Assembly (NCBI GenBank): GCA_041741535.1
Contig: JBGSJV010000121.1
Location: forward strand, 1 to 64,000
Source of the DNA: M30B19 sp041741535
GTDB lineage: Bacteria > Planctomycetota > Planctomycetia > Pirellulales > Pirellulaceae
DNA length: 64,000 bases
Direction: 5' to 3'
The notes below the pieces were generated by a model. That model worked only from the letters and a program-made list of their open reading frames with translations. It was not told where the DNA came from and did not search any database. A program made the position numbers and the translations under genes. Shown in pieces: positions 1-8,746 of this stretch; position 1 is the first letter of the stretch, and every line of letters begins with the position of its first letter.

Positions 1-61
1 ATTGCTCAAACAAACAAAAAAGGAAACCGATCACGATGTCTAAAAACTAAATCAATAACAT

Positions 62-88
62 GATTTTCGAAAAACTCTTTCGAAAATC
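62..88. repeat. Perfect intergenic hairpin
   Basis: An 11-bp perfect inverted repeat (GATTTTCGAAA / TTTCGAAAATC) encloses a 5-base loop. There is no clear T-run on either side, so it may be a terminator of a gene left of the window or a protein-binding palindrome. The remaining bases up to the first gene hold only this hairpin and the palindromic element that follows; I see no gene there. Confidence 0.6.
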
Positions 89-126
89 GTACCGATCATC
101 CAGTCACACCCTTTTTCAGCACCCTG

Positions 127-270
127 CTAGTGCTTTGTCACTACTTAATTTTAGGGTGGGTCTGGTAAAGGTGTCAGGAGTCAAATGCCGGAACGGCCCT
201 GCGGGTGCTTCGCACAATTGACTCCTGACACCTTTACCAGCCCCCATTTTTAGCTGTGACAAAGCACTAG
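127..270. repeat. MITE-like palindromic element, copy 1 of 3
   Basis: The 144-bp unit starts CTAGTGCTTTGTCA and ends with the exact reverse complement TGACAAAGCACTAG. Inside lies a second inverted pair of 23 bases (162-184 with 218-240) around an asymmetric core rich in G and C. Two further copies lie near 36.4 and 42.9 kb. It has no coding capacity. Terminal inverted repeats, near-constant length and dispersed copies are typical of a non-autonomous mobile element. CTAG at both ends could be a target duplication or part of the terminal repeat. Confidence 0.85.
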
Positions 271-378
271 CGCCACGCTTCATGGTCACCTTCTCCCTTC
301 CGTGGGAAGAGCCGTGGTTGCGGGAGCTTGGGCTTGAATTTGCGTTTCGCTTCGCGAAGAAAATAAAGGAAGAACATC

Positions 379-1728
379 ATGTCGAACGATCCAAGTTGCC
401 ACTCGACCGGGCATCTCAGTCGCCGAAGTTGGCTGCATTCGATGGCGTGGGGCAGCGCTTGTTGGCTGACCCCTTTGGCTGAAACTTTGGGCCGAGTGCA
501 CTTGGAGGATCTCCATCGTGACAGTCGCGCGGCTCGGCAGATTGGTCGTACGCTCAAGCCAGCCAAGAGCCTGATTGTGATTTGGCTGCAAGGTGGCCCC
601 AGTCAATTGGAGACCTTTGATCCGCATCCCGGCTCGGCAAGTGCCGAAGGCTCCAAAGCGATCAAGACCAACGTTGCGGACATGATGTTTTCCGAACACT
701 TGCCACAATTGGCTGACCGCGCGGACAAGTTGTCGATCATTCGCTCCGTCACCAGCGAAGAGGGGGATCACGAACGAGCGATCCATAATTTGATGACCGG
801 TTATCGGCCCGAACCCACGCTGGTGCATCCTTCGTTGGGGAGCGTAATTTGCCACTCCACGGAGTCCGCAGCGGACGTATTGGATTTGCCGCGGCACGTG
901 TCGATCTTGGCGACGGGTTTTTCCAGTCGCGGTGGGTACCTTGGGCCGCAGTACGATGCATTCCGCACGTTTGATCCACTTAACAAAGTGCCTGATGTGC
1001 AAGCTCCGGTGGACGACAAACGATTCCAACGGCGGTTGAATTGGTTGTCGCAAGTGGTCGAGCCCGAATTCCAGCGTGGTCGGTTGGTGAATCCGCAAAT
1101 GGCCGCCACCGAAGAAACGATCCAACAAGCGACTCGCATGATGTCCTCCCAACAACTGGCGGCGTTTGACGTGACCGGAGTCTCTCAGTCGCGGCAACAG
1201 CAATATGGTGATACGGCTTTTGGTCGTGGTTGTATTGCGGCCACTCAGTTGATTGAAGCGGGTGTGCGTTGTGTGGAAGTGGCACTGCCGGGTTGGGACA
1301 CCCATGCGAACAATCATCAATTCCAACAGAACAATTGTGCGATCTTGGATCCAGCGGTGGCCGCCTTGTTGGACGATCTGGCAGCGCGCGATTTGTTGGA
1401 TTCAACGATGGTCTTGATTGCCGGCGAATTTGGGCGGACACCCAAGCTCAACGTCGCGGGTGGACGGGATCATTGGCCGCATGGCTTTAGTGTCGTGATG
1501 GCGGGCGGTGGGATTCAGGGCGGTCGAATCATTGGGGCAACTGACCCAGCGCCGCCGATTGAAAAAGAAGGCAGCCGCGCGAAGTTGGTCGACCCACAAC
1601 CGGTCGAAAACATCCACGCGACCATCCTGCACCAAATGGGGATCGACTATCAAGAAGTCATCGAAACCCCCATCGGCCGCCCCCTAAAGATCTCCGAAGG
1701 CAAAGTAATCGACGAACTGCTGGGGTGA
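379..1728 (+). CDS. DUF1501 family protein, Tat-exported
   Basis: The 449-aa product belongs to the DUF1501 family, which is greatly expanded in planctomycetes and related to the alkaline phosphatase/sulfatase fold. The N-terminus carries a twin-arginine signal (LSRRSWLHSM), so export through Tat is expected. Family marks seen in order are WLQGGPSQLETFDPHP near residue 75, SVTSEEGDHERAIHNLMTGY, GWDTHANN, and GEFGRTPKLN with GGRDHWPHG in the C-terminal third. AAAGGAAG lies just before the ATG. These proteins usually sit beside a DUF1549/DUF1553 cytochrome-like partner; none is seen in the gene-free stretch upstream. The biochemical function is not established. Confidence 0.95.
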   Translation: MSNDPSCHSTGHLSRRSWLHSMAWGSACWLTPLAETLGRVHLEDLHRDSRAARQIGRTLKPAKSLIVIWLQGGPSQLETFDPHPGSASAEGSKAIKTNVADMMFSEHLPQLADRADKLSIIRSVTSEEGDHERAIHNLMTGYRPEPTLVHPSLGSVICHSTESAADVLDLPRHVSILATGFSSRGGYLGPQYDAFRTFDPLNKVPDVQAPVDDKRFQRRLNWLSQVVEPEFQRGRLVNPQMAATEETIQQATRMMSSQQLAAFDVTGVSQSRQQQYGDTAFGRGCIAATQLIEAGVRCVEVALPGWDTHANNHQFQQNNCAILDPAVAALLDDLAARDLLDSTMVLIAGEFGRTPKLNVAGGRDHWPHGFSVVMAGGGIQGGRIIGATDPAPPIEKEGSRAKLVDPQPVENIHATILHQMGIDYQEVIETPIGRPLKISEGKVIDELLG

Positions 1729-1731
1729 GAC

Positions 1732-1794
1732 GGATCGGTCGGATCGGTCGGATCAGACGGATCGGTCAGATCAGACAGATCAGTCGGATCAGAC
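1732..1794. repeat. 9-bp tandem repeat, 7 units, GATC-rich
   Basis: Seven contiguous 9-mers follow the pattern (G/A)GATC(G/A)G(T/A)C. Four bases after the DUF1501 stop the array begins, and its last base is the final base of the convergent dioxygenase stop codon, so it fills the whole gap between the two genes. Each unit contains one GATC. Confidence 0.9.
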
Positions 1795-2660
1795 TAGTTT
1801 TCCCACAACAACGGAAAGAATTGGCCGCTGAGGGGTTGGCCGGGCGGGACTGGTGGGACGCCTTCCAATAGTGGTTCGCGACTGGCGCTGGTCACCCCAT
1901 CGCGGACCATATTGATTACCACGGCACGCCGCGGTCCGTCGGTGTGGTTCGCATAAGAACCATGAATTAACAATGGATGATGGAACGAGGCATAACCGCG
2001 TTCCAACGGAATCGCGACCGGCTTCGCAAACGTTGCTTGCTGTTCTTCGGTCAGGACTTTACGAATGGCGTCCATATCCCCGGCCAAACCAGTGATCGGC
2101 AACAAGTCCCATTGATGACTGCCCGGAACATACTGCAGGCAACCGTTGTCAGCCGTGGCTTTGTCCAAGCCAATCCAGCAGGTCAAATGGGCCATCGGCT
2201 GCGTCCGAGTCCAGTAGGAATAATCCTGGTGCCAAGCGACTACGCCACCGTGCCGGGCCGGTTTGCAGAAGAGTTGATCGTGCCAGAACCGGACATTCCC
2301 TTCCAACAACTGCGACGCGGGAATCAACATCCGCGGGTTGAACAAACAATCATGCAGTGCAGTGCGCAGCCGCCAAGCTCCCAGTGCATGAAACAGCACA
2401 TGGGTGGGATCGGCACTTTCATTCGAATTGTACTCGTACCATAACGAGCGACCTTCGTGGTCGGGGTTGACCAACTCGGACAATTCGTCGCAAATGGAAT
2501 CGCACTGCTCATTTGTGAACACCTGGATGCCGCTGACATAGCCGAACTCCCGATAATGTTCGACTTGAGCATCGGTCAGTCGCAGCGATGCGCCCTCCGA
2601 GATCTCCGAAAATAATCTGCTGAGTGGATGATGGGCGCGAGATAGGTCGCCAACAGACAT
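1794..2660 (-). CDS. Phytanoyl-CoA dioxygenase (PhyH) family protein
   Basis: The 288-aa product is a predicted Fe(II)/2-oxoglutarate-dependent oxygenase of the PhyH family. The facial triad is visible: H144 and D146 in WHQDY and H233 in LLIHGSYAN, with R244/R245 placed to bind 2-oxoglutarate. FWHDQLFCKP and YVPGSHQWDLLP are further family marks. The frame stays open another 43 codons upstream, but that extension is Arg/Gly-rich and unlike the family, so the internal ATG is preferred. The substrate cannot be read from sequence; planctomycete members are often placed in secondary metabolism or side-chain hydroxylation. It converges on the DUF1501 gene. Confidence 0.9.
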   Translation of the reverse strand: MSVGDLSRAHHPLSRLFSEISEGASLRLTDAQVEHYREFGYVSGIQVFTNEQCDSICDELSELVNPDHEGRSLWYEYNSNESADPTHVLFHALGAWRLRTALHDCLFNPRMLIPASQLLEGNVRFWHDQLFCKPARHGGVVAWHQDYSYWTRTQPMAHLTCWIGLDKATADNGCLQYVPGSHQWDLLPITGLAGDMDAIRKVLTEEQQATFAKPVAIPLERGYASFHHPLLIHGSYANHTDGPRRAVVINMVRDGVTSASREPLLEGVPPVPPGQPLSGQFFPLLWEN

Positions 2661-2804
2661 AACGACGAGACTCCGGATCAAACACCAAGTTTTCAACCCT
2701 GGCCGAACCCGTCCAGGTCTTCGTTTCGCGCGGCCGCCGCCGAATTTCCCGCCAAAATGGGAAACGCCCCGAACCCGTCGGGCGGCCACTCCACGAAACG
2801 ATGC

Positions 2805-3122
2805 TTATTTATTTCGATCGATCATGCCTTGCAGGACCGCTTTGGGCTGTCCGCCCAGCACTTTGTCAACGACTTCGCCATTTTTGAACAGCATGATCGT
2901 TGGAATACTGGAAACTTGGTACTTGATCGCCGAATTTTTGTTGTGATCTACGTCCAATTTCCCAATCTTGACTTGTCCCGCATAGTCTTTCGACAATTCG
3001 TCGATCACCGGGGCGATTTGTCGGCAAGGACCGCACCAAGTCGCCCAAAAATCAACCAAAACCAATTGCTGCGAATCCAGAACTTCTGTTTGGAAGTTGG
3101 CGTCAGTGAACTCCAGAGCCAT
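2805..3122 (-). CDS. trxA: Thioredoxin
   Basis: The 105-aa product is a standard single-domain thioredoxin. The active site WCGPC is at residues 29-33 and the cis-proline is P74 (SSIPTIMLF). Length and lack of a signal peptide fit a cytoplasmic protein-disulfide reductase. GGTGAG lies upstream of the ATG. It is transcribed toward the PhyH gene, with 144 bp between this stop and the PhyH start. Confidence 0.97.
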   Translation of the reverse strand: MALEFTDANFQTEVLDSQQLVLVDFWATWCGPCRQIAPVIDELSKDYAGQVKIGKLDVDHNKNSAIKYQVSSIPTIMLFKNGEVVDKVLGGQPKAVLQGMIDRNK

Positions 3123-3364
3123 TCGTAACTCACCTTTCTCCGCAAAATCGCGTAGACAAACTGCGATTGAGACTATTGAGGGTCAAAAATCTTGCCTCCA
3201 GCGAGGCTGAACCATCGTATGCCAATGGATGGGTAACGTCAATTGCAGAGTGACCCGCCGATCATCCCCGCCTTGAGTCGAACGGACACTTCCGAGCAAA
3301 CAAACGTACAGTCGTCCGATCGCGGATCCGGCCTGATCGACCCGAGCCCTCGGTTGGGTTAGAC

Positions 3365-3450
3365 TAGGCTTTGTCCTTGAAGGGCCTGATCCTTTGGAGG
3401 ACATGCAAGATCACGGATAAACAGACATGAACGGAGAGGGTCACACTCCT
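3365..3450. repeat. Diverged copy of the AGGCTCTG element
   Basis: About 80 bases align, with substitutions, to the element near 36.3 kb. Both begin TAGGCT.TG.CC and share a later ATGA.CGGAGAGGGTCA block. The outer inverted arm is decayed here. The other ~450 bp between the thioredoxin and the next gene (3123-3666) shows no convincing gene. Confidence 0.55.
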
Positions 3451-3666
3451 TTTCCGACCAAGGCGAGTCCGGGGTCACCGCGTCATATGTGTGCCGAAGC
3501 GAGTCCGGATCGGAACCGCGCTTTGGCAAGCGTAGCGACACCTAATCAAGTAGCTACCGCTGATAAAAGTGTGACATTGCACGATAGAGCGCCCGACCAG
3601 CGCCGGAACGATACGCACGGGGCCGGTTGTTCGCGTTGACACGGATTTGGACCAAGGTTTGTTCGA

Positions 3667-4905
3667 ATGCTGAATTGGCGAAATATGGTCAAGGCTTTCA
3701 CTGTCTTTGTATTCCTGGTTTGGTTCTCCCCGTCTACCACCGGCTGGGCCCAAGAAACCAGCCGCCCCGATGGAATGCTGGATGTCAGTAGAATCAACGG
3801 CACGAAGCTGCGCATCCCGGCGACGGGAGTCTCGGCCGCGGGCGTGCAGCCAACGGACGGACCGGCACTTTCCTGGGAAGAAATCAACGAACTGAAAACC
3901 ACCAACGCACTACTGGGCGATGATCCAACCGCGACCGTTGTGCAACTACGTGGGAACGGCGTCCTACAAGTCCGTAGCCTGACCGCAGCCGATGGCTTGG
4001 TCTCCATGTCCACCGACTTGGCCGAAATCCGTTATCCCCTGCTGGACATCCACAGCATTCGCTTTGCGAAAAGTGAAGGCGAAGCCGAATGGCAGGGTCT
4101 ACTGCAAGAAAGCTCGGGTGAAGAAGATCGGATCCTGGTGACCACCAGTCGAGGTCCGCGAGTCATTGCGGGTTTGTTGGAAGGAATGGACGCAGATGCC
4201 GTGCGAATCGTCTTTGAGGGTGAAGAACGTCGGATCACCTGGGACAAGGTCCTGGGAGTGCTTCCCGCTGCCTTGGACAAAAGCCTCGAACCAAAATTCT
4301 TGGTTCAATTGGTCGACCGATCGGTTCTAATTTCCGACTCGATCCAGGTAGAAAATGGGCAATGGCAGATCGGCTGGAAGGACCAGCGTACTTCGTTAGC
4401 TCCTGAGATGATTGTCTCGGTCCGCGTTCGTTCGAATCGAGTGTTCTACTTGTCGGACTTGAACCCCATTGTCGACGAAGTCCAAACCATGATTGCTCCG
4501 CCGGCGATTCAACAGCGAGACAAAAACATCTTTGGCCAACCGCTCGCGTTGCAATTGCCCGATTCCGCTGGTTCCAGCCAGTCGGGCAGCAACTTGCAGA
4601 CCTTCACCAAGGGATGGGGCACCCGGTCTCGCGGACGATTGGTTTTTGAGTTGCCGCCCGGTTTCGAGCGGTTACAAGGCTGGGTCGGGATCGATCCCAG
4701 TGCCAACGGACAGGGCATCTGCCAAGCGACTCTGTTGGTGGATGGGATTCAGGTGTTTTCGCAAGAAATCCACGGACGGCAACCCGCCGTCGCTTTTGAT
4801 GTACCCATTGTCGACGGTCGCCAACTAGAATTGTTGGTGGAACCAGGGCCGCAACTGGACTTGTCGGATTGGGTCAATTGGGCGGATATCCGCTTACTCA
4901 AGTGA
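3667..4905 (+). CDS. Exported protein with C-terminal NPCBM-like domain
   Basis: The 412-aa product starts with a Sec-type signal peptide (hydrophobic stretch KAFTVFVFLVWFSPSTTGWAQ). The middle is beta-rich, with repeated short segments of the type VQLRGNGVLQVRSL. The last ~110 residues (GTRSRGRLVFELPPGFERLQ onward to WADIRLLK) resemble the NPCBM/NEW2 carbohydrate-binding fold: a beta sandwich ending in D.S.WVNWA. It lies 34 bp upstream of the trypsin/PDZ protease on the same strand, so the two are probably co-transcribed. A second ATG six codons in could also be the start. No enzymatic motif is seen. Confidence 0.8.
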   Translation: MLNWRNMVKAFTVFVFLVWFSPSTTGWAQETSRPDGMLDVSRINGTKLRIPATGVSAAGVQPTDGPALSWEEINELKTTNALLGDDPTATVVQLRGNGVLQVRSLTAADGLVSMSTDLAEIRYPLLDIHSIRFAKSEGEAEWQGLLQESSGEEDRILVTTSRGPRVIAGLLEGMDADAVRIVFEGEERRITWDKVLGVLPAALDKSLEPKFLVQLVDRSVLISDSIQVENGQWQIGWKDQRTSLAPEMIVSVRVRSNRVFYLSDLNPIVDEVQTMIAPPAIQQRDKNIFGQPLALQLPDSAGSSQSGSNLQTFTKGWGTRSRGRLVFELPPGFERLQGWVGIDPSANGQGICQATLLVDGIQVFSQEIHGRQPAVAFDVPIVDGRQLELLVEPGPQLDLSDWVNWADIRLLK

Positions 4906-4939
4906 TTGTGACACCAACTTCATAGGATCGCGAGACGGA

Positions 4940-7048
4940 ATGTCAGAACGAACGAAGCGGGAAGTCCTGCAGTACATCGCATTCGTCGGTTGCTTCATTG
5001 CCGGCCTGATGGCGACAGACTTGTTTATGGGTGATGGTCCCTCTCGATTGGGGGCGACTCGCTCCAGCGTCGTCACTGGCGCTCCGACCTCGGCAACGGT
5101 CCATCGACCGAATGAAAAGGCGTCCGCCGCACGCAGGATGTCGTGGCTCAACACTAGCCCCGCCGAAGGCTCGCCACATGGCGATGACGATTTGGTCCAG
5201 GCCGCTCGGCGTTTGGAACAACAGCGGATCGCCACCGTTCGGAAAGTTGAACCGGCGGTCGTTGCCATTTTTGGCTTGGAACGCGAGGGCGGCGGATCGG
5301 GTGTCGTGATTCACCCCAATGGACTGGCGTTGACCAACCACCACGTGGTGTCCGCGACCGGAGCCGAAGGATGGGGCGGCCTGTCTGATGGAAAATTGTA
5401 TCGCTGGCAGTTGGTCGGCAACGACCCCGGTGGCGACTTGGCTTTGATTCGTTTGATCCACGATCAACCCGGAACGGCATTTCCCTTCGTTCGCTTGGGC
5501 GATTCCGATCAAGTCCAAATTGGAGATTGGACGTTGGTCATGGGAAACCCGTTTACCTTGGCCGAAGACTATACCCCAACCGTGACCTACGGAATCGTCA
5601 GTGGCGTCAAACGGTACCAGCCCGGAATGAACGACACACTGCTCGTTTATGGCAACTGCATTCAAGTAGACACCTCGATTAACCCCGGAAACTCCGGAGG
5701 CCCGTTATTCGACATGCAAGGCAATCTGATTGGGATCAACGGCCGCGCCAGTTTTGAATTTCGTGAACGCGGGCGAGTGAATGTCGGCTTGGGCTACGCA
5801 ATTTCCGTCAATCAATGTCGCAACTTCCTGCCCGAGTTGATGGCCACCAAACTGATCCAACATGGAACCTTGGACGCCTTGTTCGGTGACCGCGACGGTC
5901 GAGTCTTGTGTACGGCGATTTACGATGATGCCGACGTTGGCTCGTTAGGCCTGGAACTGGGTGACGAACTGTTGGAATTCGAAGGCGAGCCCATTACCAC
6001 CGCCAATCAGTTCACGAATTTGATCTGCACTTTGCCCGCTGGTTGGCCTGCTCACCTGAAGATCCGCAAATCCGATGGCAGCACGTCGGAGATTCGCATG
6101 CGATTGATTGGATTGCCATATCCCAAGATGGATGCACCGCCACCGCAGGTCGAACCGCAAGCGCCCGACGATTCAAATAAGGAAGAGCCCCCTCCGCCTC
6201 CGCCAACCGACAGCCCGCCGACACTTCAACAACAAATTGAAGCCAGTCGACTGGCGTTGTTCAAGTTCATGTCCGAACCACCGGGCACGCCGCAGTTTTC
6301 CGAGGTTAACCGCGAGTATGCAACTTGGCTGTGGCAAAGGTATTTGACACGAGCCGTTAACCAAAATCACCAACAAGAAACCTCGCCAAACGAAACGTGG
6401 CTTATTGTCGAGCAGTGGACGACTCCGGAAGGGGCAACAACCGAATGGTCCATAGAAGTTGATCCATATACACAGCACATTTCGGCCGGACCAACGCTTG
6501 CAACTGGGGCGGCTGCGACCTCGGATAAACCACAATTGGATTGGACGGCCGTTGACCCCACGGGCTTGGCTGGAAGGTCCATCCGCTTCGCTAACGGGCA
6601 ATGGGCCGTGCAGCAACCCGCGGATGATAACGGGGAAACCTGGCAAGAAATCTCGGCGCGAGAATTAAAGCGATCGCCAGTCGGACTGCAATTATGGTTC
6701 TTGGCACAGGCGTTGGAGTGGTCCAAGGGAACCTCAACACCATTCAAACTCGATGGTGCCGATGCTTTGGACGCTGGCGTGACTTCGCGACTTTCCTGGG
6801 AGGCCGATGGGCAAACTCATTACCTATGGCTGACCTTGGATGATTGGACAACGTCTCCGGAAACGCAACTCGTCAAGTTAAGTAATGACCCAAATGGTCG
6901 TGAATCCTCCGGCGCCGTCCGTTTCCGTAACTGGACATCAGAATTGCCCATTCCTTGGGCCAACGAACGTCAATTGGTGAAAGGGCTGTTCGAGGACATC
7001 ACCGCGTCCGTCAAGACGGTTTCCATCTCGCGGCGGACGCAACCGTAA
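4940..7048 (+). CDS. Trypsin-like serine protease with PDZ domain (HtrA/S1C-like)
   Basis: The 702-aa product has an N-terminal membrane segment (residues ~10-30), then a trypsin-like domain with an intact triad: H135 (LTNHHVV), D166 (GGDLALIRL) and S252 (NPGNSGGPLF). A PDZ-like domain follows at ~330-385 (LGDELLEFEGEPI). After a Pro-rich linker with runs of P comes a ~280-residue C-terminal region I do not recognise; it may sense or bind something specific to planctomycetes. HtrA proteins degrade or refold damaged envelope proteins. At 702 aa it is much longer than standard HtrA (about 450-500). It follows the NPCBM-like gene in the same direction. Confidence 0.92.
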   Translation: MSERTKREVLQYIAFVGCFIAGLMATDLFMGDGPSRLGATRSSVVTGAPTSATVHRPNEKASAARRMSWLNTSPAEGSPHGDDDLVQAARRLEQQRIATVRKVEPAVVAIFGLEREGGGSGVVIHPNGLALTNHHVVSATGAEGWGGLSDGKLYRWQLVGNDPGGDLALIRLIHDQPGTAFPFVRLGDSDQVQIGDWTLVMGNPFTLAEDYTPTVTYGIVSGVKRYQPGMNDTLLVYGNCIQVDTSINPGNSGGPLFDMQGNLIGINGRASFEFRERGRVNVGLGYAISVNQCRNFLPELMATKLIQHGTLDALFGDRDGRVLCTAIYDDADVGSLGLELGDELLEFEGEPITTANQFTNLICTLPAGWPAHLKIRKSDGSTSEIRMRLIGLPYPKMDAPPPQVEPQAPDDSNKEEPPPPPPTDSPPTLQQQIEASRLALFKFMSEPPGTPQFSEVNREYATWLWQRYLTRAVNQNHQQETSPNETWLIVEQWTTPEGATTEWSIEVDPYTQHISAGPTLATGAAATSDKPQLDWTAVDPTGLAGRSIRFANGQWAVQQPADDNGETWQEISARELKRSPVGLQLWFLAQALEWSKGTSTPFKLDGADALDAGVTSRLSWEADGQTHYLWLTLDDWTTSPETQLVKLSNDPNGRESSGAVRFRNWTSELPIPWANERQLVKGLFEDITASVKTVSISRRTQP

Positions 7049-7189
7049 GTCGGACCGCAGAGCGATCCGCGACAGTGTAATGGTTCGCTCCGCGAACCAA
7101 AGTCGGACCGCAGAGCGATCCGCGACAATGTAGTGGTTCGCTCCGCGAACCAAAGATGGATCGCGGAGCGATGCGCTACATTGGCCGAT
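7049..7189. repeat. 53-bp tandem repeat, about 2.6 units
   Basis: Units begin at 7049, 7102 and 7155; the first two are nearly identical and the third is diverged and partial. Each contains the small palindrome GGTTCGC-TCC-GCGAACC and the motif GCAGAGCGATCCGCGACA. It fills the gap between two convergent genes, and such hairpins may act as a bidirectional transcription end. Confidence 0.85.
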
Positions 7190-7526
7190 CGATCGAATTC
7201 GGACGTACAAAGACCTTCTGATACAGCCACCAACCGGCCCAGTACACCAACGTCAGCGCCAACAGCAGCGCTCCGATTCTTGGCTGAATCAAAATAACAA
7301 CCAAACTTATCAGAGCCAAAACAATGATCTTTGGGGGAAGCCGTTTCCCGAGTCGAACCAAATCCGGCCACGCCAACCACATGGTTCCAAGGATCAATGT
7401 GAGCTTCAGCCAAAAGCCAAGAAACTTTTGCGTCGACCCTTCGTCGTACGATGTCGTGGCCAACATCGCCAACACAACGATCAAACTGGCGCCAAAGCCC
7501 CAAGCCAGTCGAGTTCGTGGTCCCAT
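7176..7526 (-). CDS. Small membrane protein, function unknown
   Basis: The 116-aa product has four predicted hydrophobic segments: LAWGFGASLIVVLAMLA, FWLKLTLILGTMWLAW, IIVLALISLVVILI and IGALLLALTLVYWAGWWLY. They are separated by short charged loops such as DLVRLGKRLPPK. I recognise no family. The 3' end runs into the decayed third unit of the 53-bp repeat, so the last residues (RPNSIDRPM) may be repeat-derived. Hydrophobic spacing argues that it is a real gene. Confidence 0.65.
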   Translation of the reverse strand: MGPRTRLAWGFGASLIVVLAMLATTSYDEGSTQKFLGFWLKLTLILGTMWLAWPDLVRLGKRLPPKIIVLALISLVVILIQPRIGALLLALTLVYWAGWWLYQKVFVRPNSIDRPM

Positions 7527-7680
7527 AAGTGTTGTTTCTGTCGTGCCGTCGCACGGCAGACCCCATCAAAGTTGGAACGTAAAGCCTAACTCTAAAGGCA
7601 GAGCCTTTGGCGGCGTCGTCCAGGGTGTCGTGTTTTGCTGCCGTCGCCCAAGAAGGTCGGCCCGCGGTGGTCGGCAGGCC

Positions 7681-8526
7681 TTAGCCGCAAATTTTCGCCC
7701 GCAACTGTTCCAGCAACGTGACGGCATGACCAATCTCGGCCTTTTGTCGGTCCGGTTCCTGTGGGATCTCTCGTTCGATCGTCAGCGACCCCTGGTACCC
7801 GATCTCTTTTAGGGTCATCAAATATCGCTCCATGCCGACATCCCCTGCTCCCAAGGGTACTTCTTGGCCCCAAGTCACACCTGGCTGCGACGACCATTTT
7901 GCGTCTTTGCAATGGACACTGCGCACCAATGAGCCCAGGATCTTCAGGGCTTCAATCGGATCACCTTGGCCATACAAGATCATGTTGGCGGGATCAAAAT
8001 TCACGAAGAGATTATTGGTGCCGACATCCGAAATGAACTGCACAAGCCCCGGAGCCGTTTCTTGTCCTGTTTCCAAGTGCAGACTCTGCCCGTGATTTGC
8101 GACGTAGCGACACAAGTCTTGCGTGATATGCACGATATCGCGGTAATCACCCGAATGAGTATCGTGCGGGACATAACCCAGATGCAAAGCCACAACTCGG
8201 CAATCGATGGCTCGTGCGTAATCCGAGATCCGTTTCATCTCGGCCAAACGCGCTTCTCGCGGACCGATAGGCACCAACCCCACCGTGGCTGCGGTCGTGG
8301 GAATGTCGGCATAACTCTCGCCTTCGAAGCCACCGAACACCGCCGTCGCTTCAATACCTGTATCGTTCAATTGTTTAAGCAATTTCGACACATGCAACGG
8401 CGACCGGCTTTCCGGCTTGGGGGCATGAATTTGAATCGTGTCCACGCCCAATTCTTTGGCGACGTGGAGGGGAACGCCCAAGCCCGCATCAATACTGGTA
8501 AAAACGCCAATTGGCCATTGCTTCAC
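7681..8526 (-). CDS. Sugar phosphate isomerase/epimerase family TIM barrel
   Basis: The 281-aa product fits the AP-endonuclease-2-like (xylose isomerase-like) TIM-barrel family. Visible metal-ligand strands include VVALHLGYVPHD, SLHLETGQETA (Glu), NLFVNFDPANMILYGQGDP (Asp/Asn), VRSVHCKDAKW (His and Asp) and SLTIERE (final Glu). Such enzymes interconvert ketoses and aldoses or epimerise sugars with a divalent metal. The start is GTG, supported by GGGAGAG six bases upstream. No sugar-catabolism partner is adjacent, so the substrate is unknown. Confidence 0.88.
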   Translation of the reverse strand: MKQWPIGVFTSIDAGLGVPLHVAKELGVDTIQIHAPKPESRSPLHVSKLLKQLNDTGIEATAVFGGFEGESYADIPTTAATVGLVPIGPREARLAEMKRISDYARAIDCRVVALHLGYVPHDTHSGDYRDIVHITQDLCRYVANHGQSLHLETGQETAPGLVQFISDVGTNNLFVNFDPANMILYGQGDPIEALKILGSLVRSVHCKDAKWSSQPGVTWGQEVPLGAGDVGMERYLMTLKEIGYQGSLTIEREIPQEPDRQKAEIGHAVTLLEQLRAKICG

Positions 8527-8670
8527 GTTAGGCTCTCCCGTCAGATGGATTCGGCTTGATTGGTATCGCGAGTGGGCATTTAATCATCCTGCCCTCCGGA
8601 GACGCTTTATTTGGGCGTCGCACCGGCTTGATTCTAATCCAGCCCATCCGCCACGGGGAGCCGTCCGGAC

Positions 8671-8715
8671 CAAAAAACAAGAAGGCACTTCGAACCCAGA
8701 CTTCGAAGTGCCTTC
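8671..8715 (-). terminator. Rho-independent terminator of the secretin gene
   Basis: A 14-bp perfect stem (GAAGGCACTTCGAA with its complement, 7-base loop) is followed on the minus strand by TTGTTTTTTGG. It begins about 30 bp past the secretin stop codon. This is the clearest terminator in the left half of the window. Confidence 0.9.
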
Positions 8716-8746
8716 ATCGTTACGGACGCTTACGAAAGGGGACTGA

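Noticed and set aside
286..1326. Long antisense frame inside the DUF1501 gene
   Set aside because: It is a shadow of a strongly recognised gene and has no family resemblance.
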